Shown here piece after piece: positions 12,171 to 25,200 of a DNA stretch of 64,000 nt. Position numbers and translations under genes: made by a program. Under the pieces are notes generated by a model. That model was not told where the DNA came from and made no database searches. It worked only from the letters and a program-made list of their open reading frames with translations. Position 1 is the first letter of the stretch, and every line of letters starts with the position of its first letter. This stretch comes from Davidsoniella eucalypti (Eukaryota > Ascomycota > Sordariomycetes > Microascales > Ceratocystidaceae), in NCBI GenBank assembly GCA_004009845.1, contig RMBW01000093.1, forward strand, positions 57,567 to 121,566, in the 5' to 3' direction.

Positions 12171-14218
12171 TTATCTAACGCGCTTGCTGGGAGGCTCGCC
12201 CTGTCCGTTTTGGGGGCTGATGTTGGCATTGACGGTTGCATCAGCGAGAACAGCCTCGAGCAGTTCTTTCTCGCCTGCGCGAATCTTGACAGCCATACAC
12301 AGGCGGTCAGAAACTAAACTGCCTGTCTTCCCGTCCAATAGCGCCTTATCTTGCTTTAGCGTTGTGGGGTACTCCGAGAGTCGTTCGGCTATGATGTTTT
12401 TCACGATTTCGGCGCAAATCTCTTCCCTCTTGCGTTTATCAGCCACTACCGACGAAGACACTTTCCGGACTGCCTTCAAGACAAGATTCACTCGGTTCTC
12501 TAGCTCATCGAGAGACCCTTGAGTATTAGCCGGGCCTTGGAATAGGCCGTCTGGGCCGGGGTCGCCAGAGTTACGTTCCAACAAGATAGAATCCTCGATT
12601 TCGTCTTCGGTGAGGAAGTTTTCCTAGGTCATAAATGACAAGAATTAGCGCCATGTTTCCTAAACGTGGCTCTGATCTATTGGCAAGAGCGTTTGCCTTG
12701 TGATATCTGAATATCACAATTTGGCAGCTGTACGGCACAGAGCCTGATGATATGCATGTAAAACAGTTTGGTATATATATCAAAAGTGACTTGAACCGCC
12801 ACGATCAAAATACGGCCGGTTGAGGCATTGTGCATTTTATGGACACACATAGCGTGTGCCTATCCTCTCACTTACCGCTTTTTCCCAAAACTGGTCTGAC
12901 AGCCCAAGATATGCCTGGACCTGCTTGCGAATAAGATTGCATGATATTTCCACAACATTGTATCGATTGTGTCGCTCTGACACATAACCATACTTGCGCA
13001 GCAGCTCTGAGTTGGGGTGTGGACCGTAATAATTGAGAATTTCTTCTCCAGCCGCGATGGTACGCAGAGAGACCACTGTGAGGGTATCTTCGGCGTGGTT
13101 GACGTGGGCCTATTAAGTGATTGTTTGAGTTAGTGGGCTGAATATTTAGTCAATAGTGCAACGTTGTTTCTTCTAAGGCTGCGCATGAAAAATACAAAGC
13201 CATGCCTTTGCATTATCCGTGGCCAGCCTCAGTTCACGATGGCCAGTCGATAGTAGAACCAAGTGTTTACACGATAAACAAAGACGTTAGGCATCCGGGT
13301 ATACCGGAACTAACGACTCTCGAAGGAAGAAGTCCAGGCTAGAGTCAGCATGGCCCCCAAAATATAGGAACTTACATTGAACTCGGCGTCTGCATTCATC
13401 ATATCAGCCATAGGGACCATTCCTAACATCGCCTTGCCTTCGCGATCCTCAATCCAACCATCCTCTTCCATATCTTCATCTTCTTCGTCGCCCTCTAGGT
13501 CGAAGGCATATGCCATGATATTGCTGCCTATGCGATGCGCCAAATCAACGATCTGAGGCTCGCTGAGCTCAGCCACGCCTGCCGGATAGAAGATGTCTTT
13601 ATGCTGCTGCAACACCGGAACGATCCTATTCTGGAACATTGCTTCGGCGTCATCTTTACCGATGCGTGACACTAGAGTACTGGCCTGGAGCTCACCTAAC
13701 TCCGCGTCGGACCAGAACATTGGAGTATCAAAGGACGTCGGAAGAACACGGAAGTACTGAGCCCATTTAGATTCATTACCACGCAGGTATTCATATATCA
13801 TAATGAAGATCAAAGAAGACCATGGATCGGGTCCGGTGTGTTCCGCCTCCTCATCACTATCACCCATCTCAGTATCCTCTTCCTGATTTTCTTCGAATAG
13901 CTGAGGCAATTTGGAAGTCAGTTCCGAGGTACCAACGCTCATAATGATAGACCGGGGAATAGTGAAGAGCACGGTCTCAGGAGGAATCTCAGTCGAAGCA
14001 ACTATACAGTAACCGATCAGTCAAAACGCCAATGACAGATCGAATCAAGCTAGCGTATTTCACAGCCTATATCTTTCAAAATAATGTAACTTACCAAGAC
14101 CACGGCCAGCACCCTGACTTCTAAGATCTTTGAAGGTAACTGAAGGATGGACTGAAGCACCGGGTACCGAGGTGAACCACTGCATGAAAGCAGCAGATTC
14201 GGCGTTAAAGCCGTCCAT
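12171..14218 (-). CDS. rkm4: SET-domain protein lysine methyltransferase, Rkm4/SETD6 type
   Basis: Four exons: 14095-14218, 13376-14001, 12876-13109 and 12171-12623, giving 478 aa with every join in frame. The SET domain is split by a long insert, as in the Rkm/SETD family: the first part holds SQGAGRGLVAS and VLFTIPRSIIMS (about residues 36-60), then an acidic insert, then MVPMADMMNADAEFNAH, the nucleosome/cofactor strand ending GEEILNYYGPHPNSELLRKYGY, where NYYG and the Asn-rich motif bind S-adenosylmethionine. The C-terminal half is the helical Rubisco-LSMT-like substrate-binding domain, ending in the basic SKRVR. Yeast Rkm4 methylates ribosomal protein L42; the same substrate is inferred here, not shown. 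The runs EEDTEMGDSDEE and GDEEDEDMEED are acidic low-complexity inserts. Confidence 0.85.
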
Positions 14219-15291
14219 TTTAGTCAGAAGTGATAGATATCAGTACTGAATCCTAGAGGGGGATGCAGCTCAGACACAGAACAATGCAGTCCCGAAATCA
14301 GTGACAAGCAGCACTCTCTGAGAATTGCCTGACATAAAACTATCAATAGTTCTCGAATGTTTTCTAGTATATTGATGTCCATCCCACTTAACTATCAGAA
14401 ATTTCATGTAACCCTATGTTTAGTATTATACCCCAACCCTAATACGTAGAGCACTAAATACATTTGAGCAAAAAGAGCATTGTTACGAACCATACTATAG
14501 CACGACTTTCTTTATTGATATTCAGAAACCTATTTGTGACTTGAGATCGCGAGCTCATAGACTGTGATCCCAGTACACCCCAAACAAGCTAAGTGTTGGT
14601 CAAACCTCAAAGCAGAAGCTACTAGTATCAACGCCAATCAGTGGTGTGTTTACATATAAATTACGTATGTAGGAACGTATCCGTAGCGGTGTTCTTTTGT
14701 TGATTGTCTTTTGTGAATGCAGAGACTTGATCTTTGAGCTTCGAAGATCTCTGAAACATGAAACTTACAGCTTTTGAGAAGTGTATTTTTGTCTTTCAAG
14801 CAGAGACTTGTAACTAAAAAGGGCGTAACTAGAGATAATCGAAAGCCCTATGGGGATATTGTTTCAAAACATTGTAGCCGCATTTCACTACTGTAACTTG
14901 AGAATCAACAGCACTTGATTTTGCCTCTTGAGCTCACGTCAGTGCTGTTCCACAATTGGTACTGTGGTCAGACAAGAGCCTCTACCTCCGATGTGTTACG
15001 TAGTTGGCGCTAGAGAGTAAAACGAAGATACTTGTACGTAATCTTTTTTAAATCTTTTAATTTTTCTTGAATAAAGGCATCTCCACTAGACATATATGCA
15101 ACGATATTCCAGAATTTTGGGGCTTTACAATATCTTGTTGTATCATTATCCCGACTCATTACTTTCTACGGATTCTCCACAAACCCTAGACCCCGCTATA
15201 CTTTTATATCAACCACCTGACATTATTTGTTTACTTTAACATCACATCACAGAGAATCACCTTCGTTAAAACATCGACGCATATCTTCATT
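14219..15291. promoter_or_regulatory. Divergent intergenic region, rkm4 / HD-domain gene
   Basis: This is 1.07 kb of AT-rich sequence between divergent starts. A TATA-like run (about 15198-15210, ACTTTTATATCAA) lies roughly 85-90 bases before the HD-domain start codon. I see nothing else. Confidence 0.45.
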
Positions 15292-15954
15292 ATGAGCAAA
15301 CCACTTCTTACCGCGCCTATGCGTGCCGAGCTCAAAGCCTTGTATGATCAGCCCGATCGTCCAGCCCACAGCATTGCCCACCGGGACTCACTGCTAGCAC
15401 TTTGGGAAGCCCACCAATCACAATTCAACGACCCACATGCCGTCGAAGCTGCCATTTGGTACCATGACGCCATTCACGATGCACGCGCTATGGACAACGA
15501 GGCCAAGAGCGCAGAACTCTGCAATGCGCGGCTGGCAAACTATCCAGACCGCGCACGTGTCAAGCGCATCATCGACATGATCATGTCGACAGCTTCGCAC
15601 CAGGTGCCCAAGATGGCCAGCAAGAAACATCTCAAGGATGCTGAGCTGTTCTTGGATATAGACTTGAGTATATTGGGCGCCTCTCCCGCGGAGTATGAAG
15701 CCTATGAACTGGCTGTTAGGAAGGAGTATGACTGGGTTGAGGAAGCCATGTGGGTAACGGGCCGTGGAAGTGTTCTTAGGGGATTTCTTGAGCGGCCGCA
15801 CGTCTTCCGTACGAAGATCGTCAGAGACAAGTTTGAGACTCAAGCTCAGGCTAACCTTGAGCTGTCGCTCAAGAAGCTATTCAGACCAAAGCCCGAGGGG
15901 GGAGATGAGGGGAAGGAGGATGCCAAGGGTGATGCCAAGAAGGCCGAGGCCTAA
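15292..15954 (+). CDS. HD-domain metal-dependent phosphohydrolase-like protein
   Basis: Single exon, 220 aa; the ATG follows a CATT context and opens directly into the conserved fold. The metal-ligand pattern is visible: His26 or His30 in RPAHSIAHRDSL, the HD pair His58-Asp59 in AIWYHDAIHD, and an acidic site in FLDIDLSILG (Asp122/Asp124). This is the layout of COG4339-type predicted HD-superfamily hydrolases found in bacteria and fungi; the natural substrate is unknown. The last 25 residues are a charged Lys/Glu/Asp/Gly/Ala tail not expected in the core. Its 3' end is only about 125 bases from the convergent DUF1308 gene. Confidence 0.82.
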   Translation: MSKPLLTAPMRAELKALYDQPDRPAHSIAHRDSLLALWEAHQSQFNDPHAVEAAIWYHDAIHDARAMDNEAKSAELCNARLANYPDRARVKRIIDMIMSTASHQVPKMASKKHLKDAELFLDIDLSILGASPAEYEAYELAVRKEYDWVEEAMWVTGRGSVLRGFLERPHVFRTKIVRDKFETQAQANLELSLKKLFRPKPEGGDEGKEDAKGDAKKAEA

Positions 15955-16079
15955 GCGCCTATAGTTGAATGTCATAGAAGTGTCACAAATATCACTGTAC
16001 AACCACAATCGCAATATATGGGCCATAGAGACATTACATCGTATTATTTTTGCCATAGTTGCTATCTCTTTTCTATATG

Positions 16080-17603
16080 TCAAGCGCCGTCCATGTCAGT
16101 TTTTAATTCTAATGATGATCTCTCCTTCTGCTCTCGCATTCGCCTTAGATCAGCTCTATTTTCAGCTCTGTAGTGGTCTCCATTCGGCGCTAGACTTCGG
16201 ACTACGGGACAAACCCAAACCACTGGGCCATTTCCGAGGCCAAATTCCTGGACGATGCGGCCAACGACACCGGTCAGTTGTTTGTTACAGCTGATAGTAG
16301 TAAGATTGGCAACCCATCCGTAGGTAAAAGTCGAACATGTGACATCACGCAACTGATCAACAACGCTTTTAGCAGCTGCTGGTATCTTGCCGGTATCAAA
16401 CGATTCCTGAACGTCATACTCGACAATCTTGATTGGCAGGCGTAGATCTTCGGGCACTGGGTAGCTGGATAGTGCCTTGAAGGCTTCAAGTCTCTCAGCT
16501 GGCGATGGATCTACGCCAGCTCTATTCTTGCCTTCAAAGAGAGCTTCGAGTCGAGCGAGCTGCGTAGGTGTACCCATAACTTTCATCTGAGAACGCATAT
16601 GGTTGGCAACCGTGTCGGTACATACCATATCATGTCCTGCAAGCGCCGGATATAGAGCCCGTGTCATGCAGCCAGGGTTGCGCTGCTCTTCGATGATCTG
16701 CATAGTAGTAGCCCTTGAATACCAAGGTTGATCAGGGATGGCATTGTGTGTGATATCTGACATGAGTGTAACGAGAATTGACACGTCAAGATTGACTGTT
16801 GGCGTAAGAACTTCAAGTTCGTTGATCATCAGGTTTTGTAACACGACATCCAAAGCTGGTGGCTCCTCTAAGACGTAAGGACTATCGCCGGTCTCGACGA
16901 TGACATTTGGTCCGCAGTTCCGGACCATATCAAGCACTTTGTGGACTTCCTTGATTTTGCCAGACACGAGTCTTGGAAGAACGATCCGAATGGTTGGCGT
17001 TCGATATTGGCATGGATTTGAGCGCGCCGCGTTGACCAGTTTCCTCGTCTCCCTGATGATAGTTATGCCATTATCGTCGTCGAGCCAATGGCTATTCAGC
17101 GGACCGTGTTCTGTATCCGGAACACCACTTTCTTCAGATCCGCTATCTTCGTCTTCGCTGTCAAAATCCCAGCCGCTTGCCGCCATATTAAAGAGCAATC
17201 TACGCCCTGTGATGTTGATCAGCTTGATCCATTCTGTGCCCTTTGAAACCACCGCGTCAACTATGGCTTTGTTATGGCTAATTTCGAGCTCAGAAAGCCG
17301 TATAAGCTCCTCACCGGTATAGCCTTTATCTCGCAGATCGGCACGAATACGGGCTGGCGTCCGCACCATGAATGTCTGTTTAAGCCCGGAAAGGTCGCGG
17401 CTTTTCTTGACAGCGGCCCAGATCAAACTGAAGTTGAAGGCAAGGTCGGGTGTGGCGCTTTCCGCTCGGTTAATCATCGCTGCGAGACCCGGCAACAGAT
17501 GATGAAATGCACGGGTATCTCCAGGTGCCCGCCGAGCCTCGACGGCTTTACGTAGCGCGTGAAGTTCAGCGACCAGCTGCGGTTTAGGGTCCGGGTCCGT
17601 CAT
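16080..17603 (-). CDS. DUF1308 (human C7orf25-like) protein
   Basis: Single exon, 507 aa. The architecture follows the C7orf25/DUF1308 family: an N-terminal helical region (residues 1-125), the strand-rich motif AIVDAVVSKGTEWIKLINIT (about 114-133), an acidic low-complexity insert at about 148-165, a PIN-like core with TPTIRIVLPRLVSG and VNLDVSILVTLMSDITHN, and a conserved C-terminus STFTYGWVANLTTISCNKQL leading to GPVVWVCPVVRSLAP. The family has been described as PIN-like, but no enzymatic role is established, so I assign none. It is convergent with the HD-domain gene and preceded by a short AT-rich promoter. Confidence 0.8.
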   Translation of the reverse strand: MTDPDPKPQLVAELHALRKAVEARRAPGDTRAFHHLLPGLAAMINRAESATPDLAFNFSLIWAAVKKSRDLSGLKQTFMVRTPARIRADLRDKGYTGEELIRLSELEISHNKAIVDAVVSKGTEWIKLINITGRRLLFNMAASGWDFDSEDEDSGSEESGVPDTEHGPLNSHWLDDDNGITIIRETRKLVNAARSNPCQYRTPTIRIVLPRLVSGKIKEVHKVLDMVRNCGPNVIVETGDSPYVLEEPPALDVVLQNLMINELEVLTPTVNLDVSILVTLMSDITHNAIPDQPWYSRATTMQIIEEQRNPGCMTRALYPALAGHDMVCTDTVANHMRSQMKVMGTPTQLARLEALFEGKNRAGVDPSPAERLEAFKALSSYPVPEDLRLPIKIVEYDVQESFDTGKIPAAAKSVVDQLRDVTCSTFTYGWVANLTTISCNKQLTGVVGRIVQEFGLGNGPVVWVCPVVRSLAPNGDHYRAENRADLRRMREQKERSSLELKTDMDGA

Positions 17604-19383
17604 TGCGATAGAGACGATCGCGCCTATTTAAAATGCCCGGCTATCACATAGAGAGAAAGAAAGAAAAAAGGGATCAAGATCAAGATATCAAGTTACGTCA
17701 CGATGCTAGACGTATGAGTCGTAGTAAGACTTCTAGAATGTTCTGCTGACTGATTTTATTCCTTACAGGTAAGATGACGGAGAGATGAAATGTGAACAGA
17801 GATTTCGTAGTTAGAAGTCATAACTCTAACGTTTTGTATACATAACGAAGTTGCATCAATGATAAATTCAAGCATTTCCATATAAAACATTCCAAACCCA
17901 GAACCTTTAAGATTCCATCACTACATGAACTAAATTTTTACACAATTAGGGAATAGTGGCTGCATAGCAACTATGTGTCTCTATAGCGCAACCATATCCA
18001 CAAAATTGTCTATTCGGGTGAGAGACTTTATTTCGGTACTTGGAATGCGCTTGGTTATTGGGATATTTTTCATATTTGCCTTTTCTCTATAGAAGTTAGT
18101 CTTTAGAAGTTAGTCTTTAGGGGCAATTTGTCCCGGCCTTTTATCACTACCGGCTTCTAGACTCGCTGTCTAGAAACATTCTTGTGTACACTCCCCTCTC
18201 CACTCGTAAGTGAGGCTATGCCGATATTGACCTAGTGGAACTGACTGGGTAAACAACGCTAGATCCTGCTTTCAGCTGCTATTGTATGTCACACATGTGC
18301 TCTTGCTCCTTAGAGATAGGGAGAGACACTACTACACTATTGGTCTATTTTGCTCAGGGTCCTCAAAGAACAGAGTGCTTCCTTCATATCCTATGTCTAG
18401 TACATGTACTTGCTTATAAGAAGACATTATTGGGCTTGAGAGCTTAGTATTAAGGAAGATGCCGAATACTTGTCAAAGCAAAATTTCAGAGGTTTGGTTT
18501 TAAGGCCACAAGCGTCAAAATTAGTATGTACTACATGTACTAAAGCTTATTACAAGGCTTGATGTCATAGAGGCAAAAGCTCAAAATATACTCTAGCTAT
18601 AGCGTACTATAGCGACAAAATTGCTCACGGAGCTGTACGACTAGTATAAGTCAAGTCTAAAAACGATAGCGTTCTAGAATCTCATAGCGGAGAGTGGCCA
18701 ATGACAACGTATATCGCTGAGTACTACAACTGCGAAGACTTTATGTATCGTCTAGAGACTTAACCAAGAGCTCCTTGAAGTTTTCCCCTACGCACTCTTA
18801 GCTTCACAGAACCGGCAATAAGACGTGCTAGTTATATGTCTCGCCTTTAAGATAATTGGCAGTTGGAAAAAGGGAATCAAGTATATGTGCAGCCTAAGTT
18901 AAAGCAAAGCTGTGATTGTGAATGTATTAGGTACGAATTATAGTACAATAAGTAGTATTAACAGCCAGGAACCCATGAAAGCGGAAAGAAAAGAAAAGAA
19001 AAGAAAAAACCAAACTCCAAAAATGTATGCATGATTTGAAAAGATCCGTGACGAAGGTAGAAAGAATGTAGCGTTCCAGGCGACTTGTTGTGTATTGTCG
19101 TCCCGGTCCAAGTATTGTTCCAGAATCCCGGGATAAGAAACGAAAGAAGAAAGAGAAACTATTGTAGCTGGGTACTACTAAGAAAAATAAGATGTGTGAA
19201 ACTTGATACGTATCAAGGGAAGGCAAGGAGATACCAAGACGACTCAAGTCACAGCAGTCTTTCTATGAGCAAGAAATCAATATGGGAAAAACGGTGGTGA
19301 TAATTTTCATAACAAACGGAACAAAGGATTGAAACCCCCCCCAAATAATAGCAAAAAACACATGGCCAGTTATATGCTTGCAT
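17604..19383. other. 1.8 kb AT-rich intergenic region
   Basis: The region is upstream of the DUF1308 gene and downstream of the GT2 gene. It holds a 14-base unit duplicated in tandem at about 18091-18118 (agaagttagtcttt twice) and an AAAAG microsatellite at about 18985-19008. No gene is recognised. Confidence 0.5.
18985..19008. repeat. (AAAAG)n microsatellite
   Basis: About four consecutive AAAAG-like units, ending in a run of A, in the 3' flank of the GT2 gene. Confidence 0.7.
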
Positions 19384-22264
19384 TTAGAAAGTAAACTTCA
19401 TCAGCGCAGGGTTCAGGAGAACCGGCAGGCAGAAGTGGCTGAAAACAACTGTGCACAGAGGGTAAATACTGGCAAAGGTGCGGATCTGCCACATGTAAGG
19501 GAAGACATAGTAGGCACAGATGATGATGGCAGTGCACGCAATGCAGAAAATGAAGGTGCCGGCAAAGTACCGCAGGATACGCGGCACTTCCTCGAGGAAG
19601 TTGACGTTCTCGACTTCCTTGCTGGTGGCACCCCACTGGATATCAATGTAGAAGAAGTGGCATAGCAGAGCCTTGCAGACGTGCAGAGAGATGCCACCCA
19701 GGAAGATGGTGAAGATGGGCATCCACTTGAGGTTTTCCCAAACTGTACGTATTTGTTAGCAGATGTTCCGTAGACGTTGCTGGTAAGGCATGATGATATG
19801 TGGGAGGACTCACGAGATCCAAGTAGCGTCTTCTCGCCAATGCGGTAGCGGAGAACCGCCAGAGAAATGTTGCCGACGGCAGGGAACACAACAATGATGG
19901 ACAGGTAGATGGCGAAGGAGTCGATGTAGAACTTATCCAGGTGGCCGAAGAACCAGCCAGTCAGGAAGAAGTTCATGAGAGACAGGAACCACGCGGCGCC
20001 GATGGCATAGTAAGTACCGATGTAAGCCATGATGCCGACCTTTTGGTAGAAGTAGACCTTGGAGGACAGGAAGCGTAGAAACATAGGAGCCAAGGGGCCC
20101 TTGTACCACCATTGGTGAAGAGGGTGGAACAGCAGCTCGTTGCATCCATAGGCATACTTCTCCCAGCGGGCAAGCTCGTCGTACACGGTAAGCGAGACAC
20201 CTTCCTGGAACTCGTTGTTGGAGTACGAGGCAAAGCGAAGAGTGTAGCCAGCAGACTGCAGACGGATAGCAATATCGAAATCCTCGGACACGTGCGACTC
20301 GGACCAGTACTTGCGGTGGCCGTCGTCGGGGTCTTCGTAAGAAACAGCGTCTTGGATAGCAGACCAGCGCAGGAAGGCGTTGTGGCCGACGAAGGGGCAG
20401 ATATCGCCTCCAGAGACGGACACGGTGATGGCAGTGTAAATCATGTTGGTGAACCAGGTAACCGCGTGCTCGAAGAAGGAATCGGAAACCATCATGACAC
20501 CAGACGAGTGCTGGATAATGGCAACCTCGGGCGAAGCCTCCATCTCACTGACACTGTCGATCAGGCAGTCCTTGGGCACGCGAGTGTCGGAATCAATGAT
20601 CAGGATGTAGTCGCCCATGCGGATATCACCGGCAGCCCAAGTGTTGCCGTTGGAGTTAGCCACGACCTCTTCAAGGGCACGGACATAGGCAGCATCTTCG
20701 TCTCTCTGCGACCACTTCTCGTGGCGCTGGGTACCCTCCAGCTGGATTTCAACCTGCTCACTAGTCCATAGGGCGTAGTTCATGTTGGAAGCCTTCTTGA
20801 ACTTACCCTTGCGCACGAAGGCGGTCTCGCCCTCACTAGGCTTGGGGTTGTGCTTGGGACGGGCGACCCAGCCAATGTTGTGCTCCTCGTAAAACTCCTG
20901 GCGGGCGCGGGCCTGCTCACCGGAAACCAGCTGCATACCGTCGTCGTTGATGAAGATGTTGGCCGAGCCACCCTGCATCTCATAGCTGGAAATGGCGGCC
21001 TTGATAGACAGGATAGTGGGCTTGATGACGGCGCCGAGGCCTTCCTTGTATACGGGCATCTGGATGGTGACGTGGGGCAGGACGGAGGTGAAGCGGTTCA
21101 GGCGAGGAGGGGGCTTGCCGGAGTAGAAGCGGGAGTTTTCGTGGACGGAGCTGACGGGGCCGATGATCTGGAAGATGTTGCCGATGATGGCCAAGAAGAA
21201 GAACATGCTGATGAACAGTTGAGCAGGGCAGACTAGCAGAAGAGCCAGACGAACGTAGTTGCCGTCAAGCATGATTTCGAGCGTCAATTTTCTCCAACCC
21301 AGAGCCATACAGACGATGGCCAGGCACAAAGAAAGAGAAACGATGCAGGCACGTGTTAGGGGGATGGTACGCTTCTCGGCTCCGCCAGCTTCCACATCGT
21401 CCTTCTCGCCGCTCTCCTCTTCATCGTCGCCATCTTCGTTCCACACAAGCTTGAGAAGATCAGACTCGATCTGTTGGACACGGTTGACGATGTTTTCAGG
21501 CTCGTCGTCCCACACAACAAGCATGGGAGGATCCAGAATGAAGGCGGCGAAATGGTGCTTTTGGCAGGACGGAAGCTCTTGGATGGTCCCCAGAACCTGA
21601 AGTTGCATAGTAGAGTTCATGGGGATAAAGTCAATGTCACCAAAGCGCTGACGGATGCTGGTAAGCAGTGAGTGGACCCAGCGAGTGTTCACAGTCATAC
21701 CACACTAAGACGCTTCGTGTTAGTATATAGAGCGATGCATTAGAGAGATGGATACTTCTAGTTACTTACGGCAACGTTCATCATGTTGACCTGCTCATAG
21801 AAGCCGCCGGGAATGTTCATGAGACTGGCAGGCTGGCAGACATACTGGCCACGAGCTTTCTTGAGGACGACACCCTCGCCATAGTGGCTGTCAGTCTCGC
21901 CAGTATACAGCATACGAAGCTGCTGTTGGTACAGATGGGTGACGGTGATGTCAGCCTTGACGTCGGCCATGGCAAGAGACATGGAGCTCATGCGAGACAT
22001 GGTTTGGGGGCGTGAGCGAAAGGTAGAAGTAGCAACACCGCTGCGAGGCGTAGCAATGCCTGAGGGGGGGAGAGAGATGTGGCGGGGAGTGTGAGGCGAA
22101 GCCGGGACGGTGCCCGAGTTGCCGGCTGCGGCAGTCTCGTCTTCTTCGGCAATGTGGTTGTCGTTGAAGCTGGTAGAAGGGCCGGCTACGGCAGTCGCCT
22201 GGGGAGCAGGTGGTTGCTTGCCCTTGCCCTTATCAGGCGAGACATAGTTTTTGAAGGCTTTCAT
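19384..22264 (-). CDS. GT2-family multi-pass membrane glycosyltransferase (fungal ZtGT2-like, chitin/hyaluronan-synthase relative)
   Basis: Exons 21770-22264, 19814-21704 and 19384-19742 give 914 aa, all joins in frame. A disordered Ser/Pro N-terminus is followed by a conserved cytosolic region, two membrane segments (about residues 280-345), the GT-A domain and about five further membrane segments. Catalytic motifs are visible: NDDG (about 418), the DxD motif in LIIDSDTRVPKD (about 536), SEDFDIAIRL (about 638), and an acceptor-site motif reading ELARW instead of the chitin synthase form QxxRW (about 675). This pattern matches the fungal GT2 class required for hyphal growth on solid surfaces in plant pathogens such as Zymoseptoria. 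The polymer made is unknown, and it is not an ordinary chitin synthase. Confidence 0.85.
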
Positions 22265-25200
22265 GTTGAAGAGCAGACAATGCTAAGATATTAAGTATAC
22301 GGGATTAGGATAAAGGGTATTAGTGGGTATTATATGGGAATCAGAGCGGCAGTTCGTTCAAGTCGTAGCAAGAGGAAGAAAGGTATGGAAAACGAACGAC
22401 CAGGAAGAAAACAAAGGTAGGTAGTGCAGGTCTATATTGTATTGCAAGAACACAAAAAGAAGCCAAAGGTCTAAAAGACACTTAACGGAGACCGGTCGGT
22501 AGTGATGCGTATATTTGGTGGCGAGAAACCAAATCGATACAGAATGAAGAAGGAGACAGAGCGGAGAGAACATGGGAGATTGGCGGGACACAGTCTATTT
22601 AAATATAACCAGTGCCTACTATCGCCACTCAGGACATCTCCGGATACCTGCCCAGCACTGGCCCAGCAATCAATGGCTGCGCTGGTCGTAGCTCTTACAG
22701 AAAATGGTGACGGGTGAGCAAAGGCCAGGCCCACCCGGCCGTTGGTCTGCGTTAGTACGATTTAGCTGTTCCCAGGCCGGTCACAGAGCAGTAAGCTAGT
22801 GCGTACTATGGCAAAGAAGATTTAGCACTGTTATTTTATATTCTATTTTTCCCTATTTTTACGTCCCAAGTGGGCTCGAAGATAGCCAGTGTGCGGATGC
22901 ATGTGAAAGAGACAATATAAGGGGAAAAGAGGCGTTTTGGCGGTGCCCAGAACGGGCTGCTGCTAACTCATGTTGCCATCTCGGACCAGATCGCCAAGGG
23001 CAAGTCACGGCTAGCAGAAGCAGCAGCAATGAAAGTAAACAAGCACAGAAACGAACTCTCACAGAATGCAGCACAGGGGTGGACTCAGAGAGGAAGAGAA
23101 GAAAAAAGCAAGGATGGCTTTTGCAAATAGAGTATTTCCCATCGTTTGGGGACAAAGACAGACAAGCTGGCGATGCAAGGGCAGGGGACACTGGCTGGCA
23201 AGACTGTGCACGGAAAATGCAAATAGATATGCCCTACTCATGTTCTGTGGTGAAGAGGCGGGTGAAGCCATCGCGAGGCCGCACAGCACTGGCCGCGAAC
23301 TATTTCTAGCACTGCTGCCACTGCCGCCACCGACTAGCACAACTCCCGCCTCCAGCATGTTCGTATCCAGATAGCTGCATCCAGGCCAGTCTGCCGTCAT
23401 CACGCTTTCATAGTCCAGCACTAGATAGCTATATGATGCCAGCTGCTACATATAAGCATTCAATGGACCGCTGCGTATGCACTACGACGGCTTGGCATCG
23501 ACTCTGGAGCAAGAGCACAAGCTGGTCACTTCACTGAGACGTACAGCAAAACCGTCCTTATCCTCTCTCCTCCTCCTATGTTCTACCTCTTCCGGCTGGC
23601 CAATGTGCCTGGCAGCAGCCTTGCCTCGAAATAAGGCGTACGACGACTCGTAAACCACTGGCCATATTCCCAGTGCAGTGACAACAGCTCATCCGGGAGA
23701 ACAAAAATCATGGCTACCGCGACACTGTTCTTCGCTTGGCCCAGGTTCCTCTGCCATTACTTCTAAAAGCAGTATCCAAAGCCTGACTTGCAAGAAAAAG
23801 CCAGCTTCGCAGTAAAAATTGCCTGAATCAAGCGCTCGAGCTTGTCGGCCCTTACGCCCACACCCCCCAAATCAGGATGTTCCAGGCTAAGAAAACACGC
23901 CCCCTGTGTTCTTCGAGCGAAGTATCGCGAAAAAATATAGAAGGAAAAAAAGAGCTGGTTTGGGTCTCGCGAGAGAACAACGCTATCCGTGGCTGCCGGG
24001 CAAATTCTCTTTTCTCAAAGAGTATCTTTGTGCTATCTTGTTGAACAACACCATCTGTATGTAGTTATTTGAAATCTTACATGTGCTAAATGTTAAATTG
24101 CAACCACGGCTTTACCCAGTACAGAGCTTGAAGTCAGCTCTTAACCCCTCTTTAACCCTTGATACTCAATTGAAGTGAAAAGAAACTCAACAGAGCTATA
24201 CAGACTGGCACGTGATCCACATAAAGACGTAAAATGATAGATAAATAAACACACATGGCTGAATTTCTGCAAGTTAGGATTCTGGGCTATAACAGTCTAC
24301 AGTCTATGTAGGTCTAGCCTTGAGGCTCATGTTACAGATACAGATATAATCGACATCACATCATCTTGGGTCTAGCCAAGCAAAAAGCCTTTCTTCGCCG
24401 ATAGGATCCTTATTGACCGGCCAGCCAGCCATCTGTGTCTCTGCACATAGTATACACAGAGTTAGATGAGATGAAGAGGAATATAGAGAACAAGGTTTGC
24501 GTCTAGGCAGTCCCTGCAAGAACGAGAAGAATAAAAATGATCTGCAGCGCCTGAACTTGAGCCGCATTCCAAAAACTTTGAAAGAAAAGGGATAAGAAGA
24601 CTAATAAAAAATTGGATGGCCCGAGGCGACCCCAAGTCGCTTTGTTCTGAAAATGCATTCACAAATAGCGCATCTTGTGGTTATATAAAAACAAAAACAC
24701 TGCTTCACAAGCTATGGTCCAAGTGCTAGGGGACTGAACGGCGACGACGACTGCTATATTTTGATTCTTTGCCAAAAGCCGGGCCGGGGTGGTTAGTGGA
24801 CTAAAATAAAGGCATCCAGTCAGGCTTGACTGTACGTACAGAAGGTATGTCCCATGTAAGACAAAGAACCATTGCTTTACAGTGCAGACGAGGCTCTAAA
24901 CAGCCCCTTCCAAAGTACCGTGTTTCTTTCTGTGGAAACGTGGAATGCTGCTGGAGACTGTCAAGTCTACAGGCTTTACAGGCCTGCGAAGCCTATTTGG
25001 CTTTGGGTTTGTGCTGCATTTGACATCAGACAGGATCTGCATTATTACTGTTTCTTTTCGTCTGAATCAACGTCGACGAAGAAAAAAAACACCTGCCTCA
25101 CGAAGCACTGTCAAGTTCCATGGTCTTCTCAGAGAACTTGTGGTTTTTGTGTCAGATGTTAAGCATGTCCACAAACCCACCAATATGTGATTTATTATAA

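Noticed and set aside
20112..20771. Plus-strand 219-codon frame inside the GT2 gene
   Set aside because: It is antisense to the conserved GT-A domain, with no motif and no promoter context.
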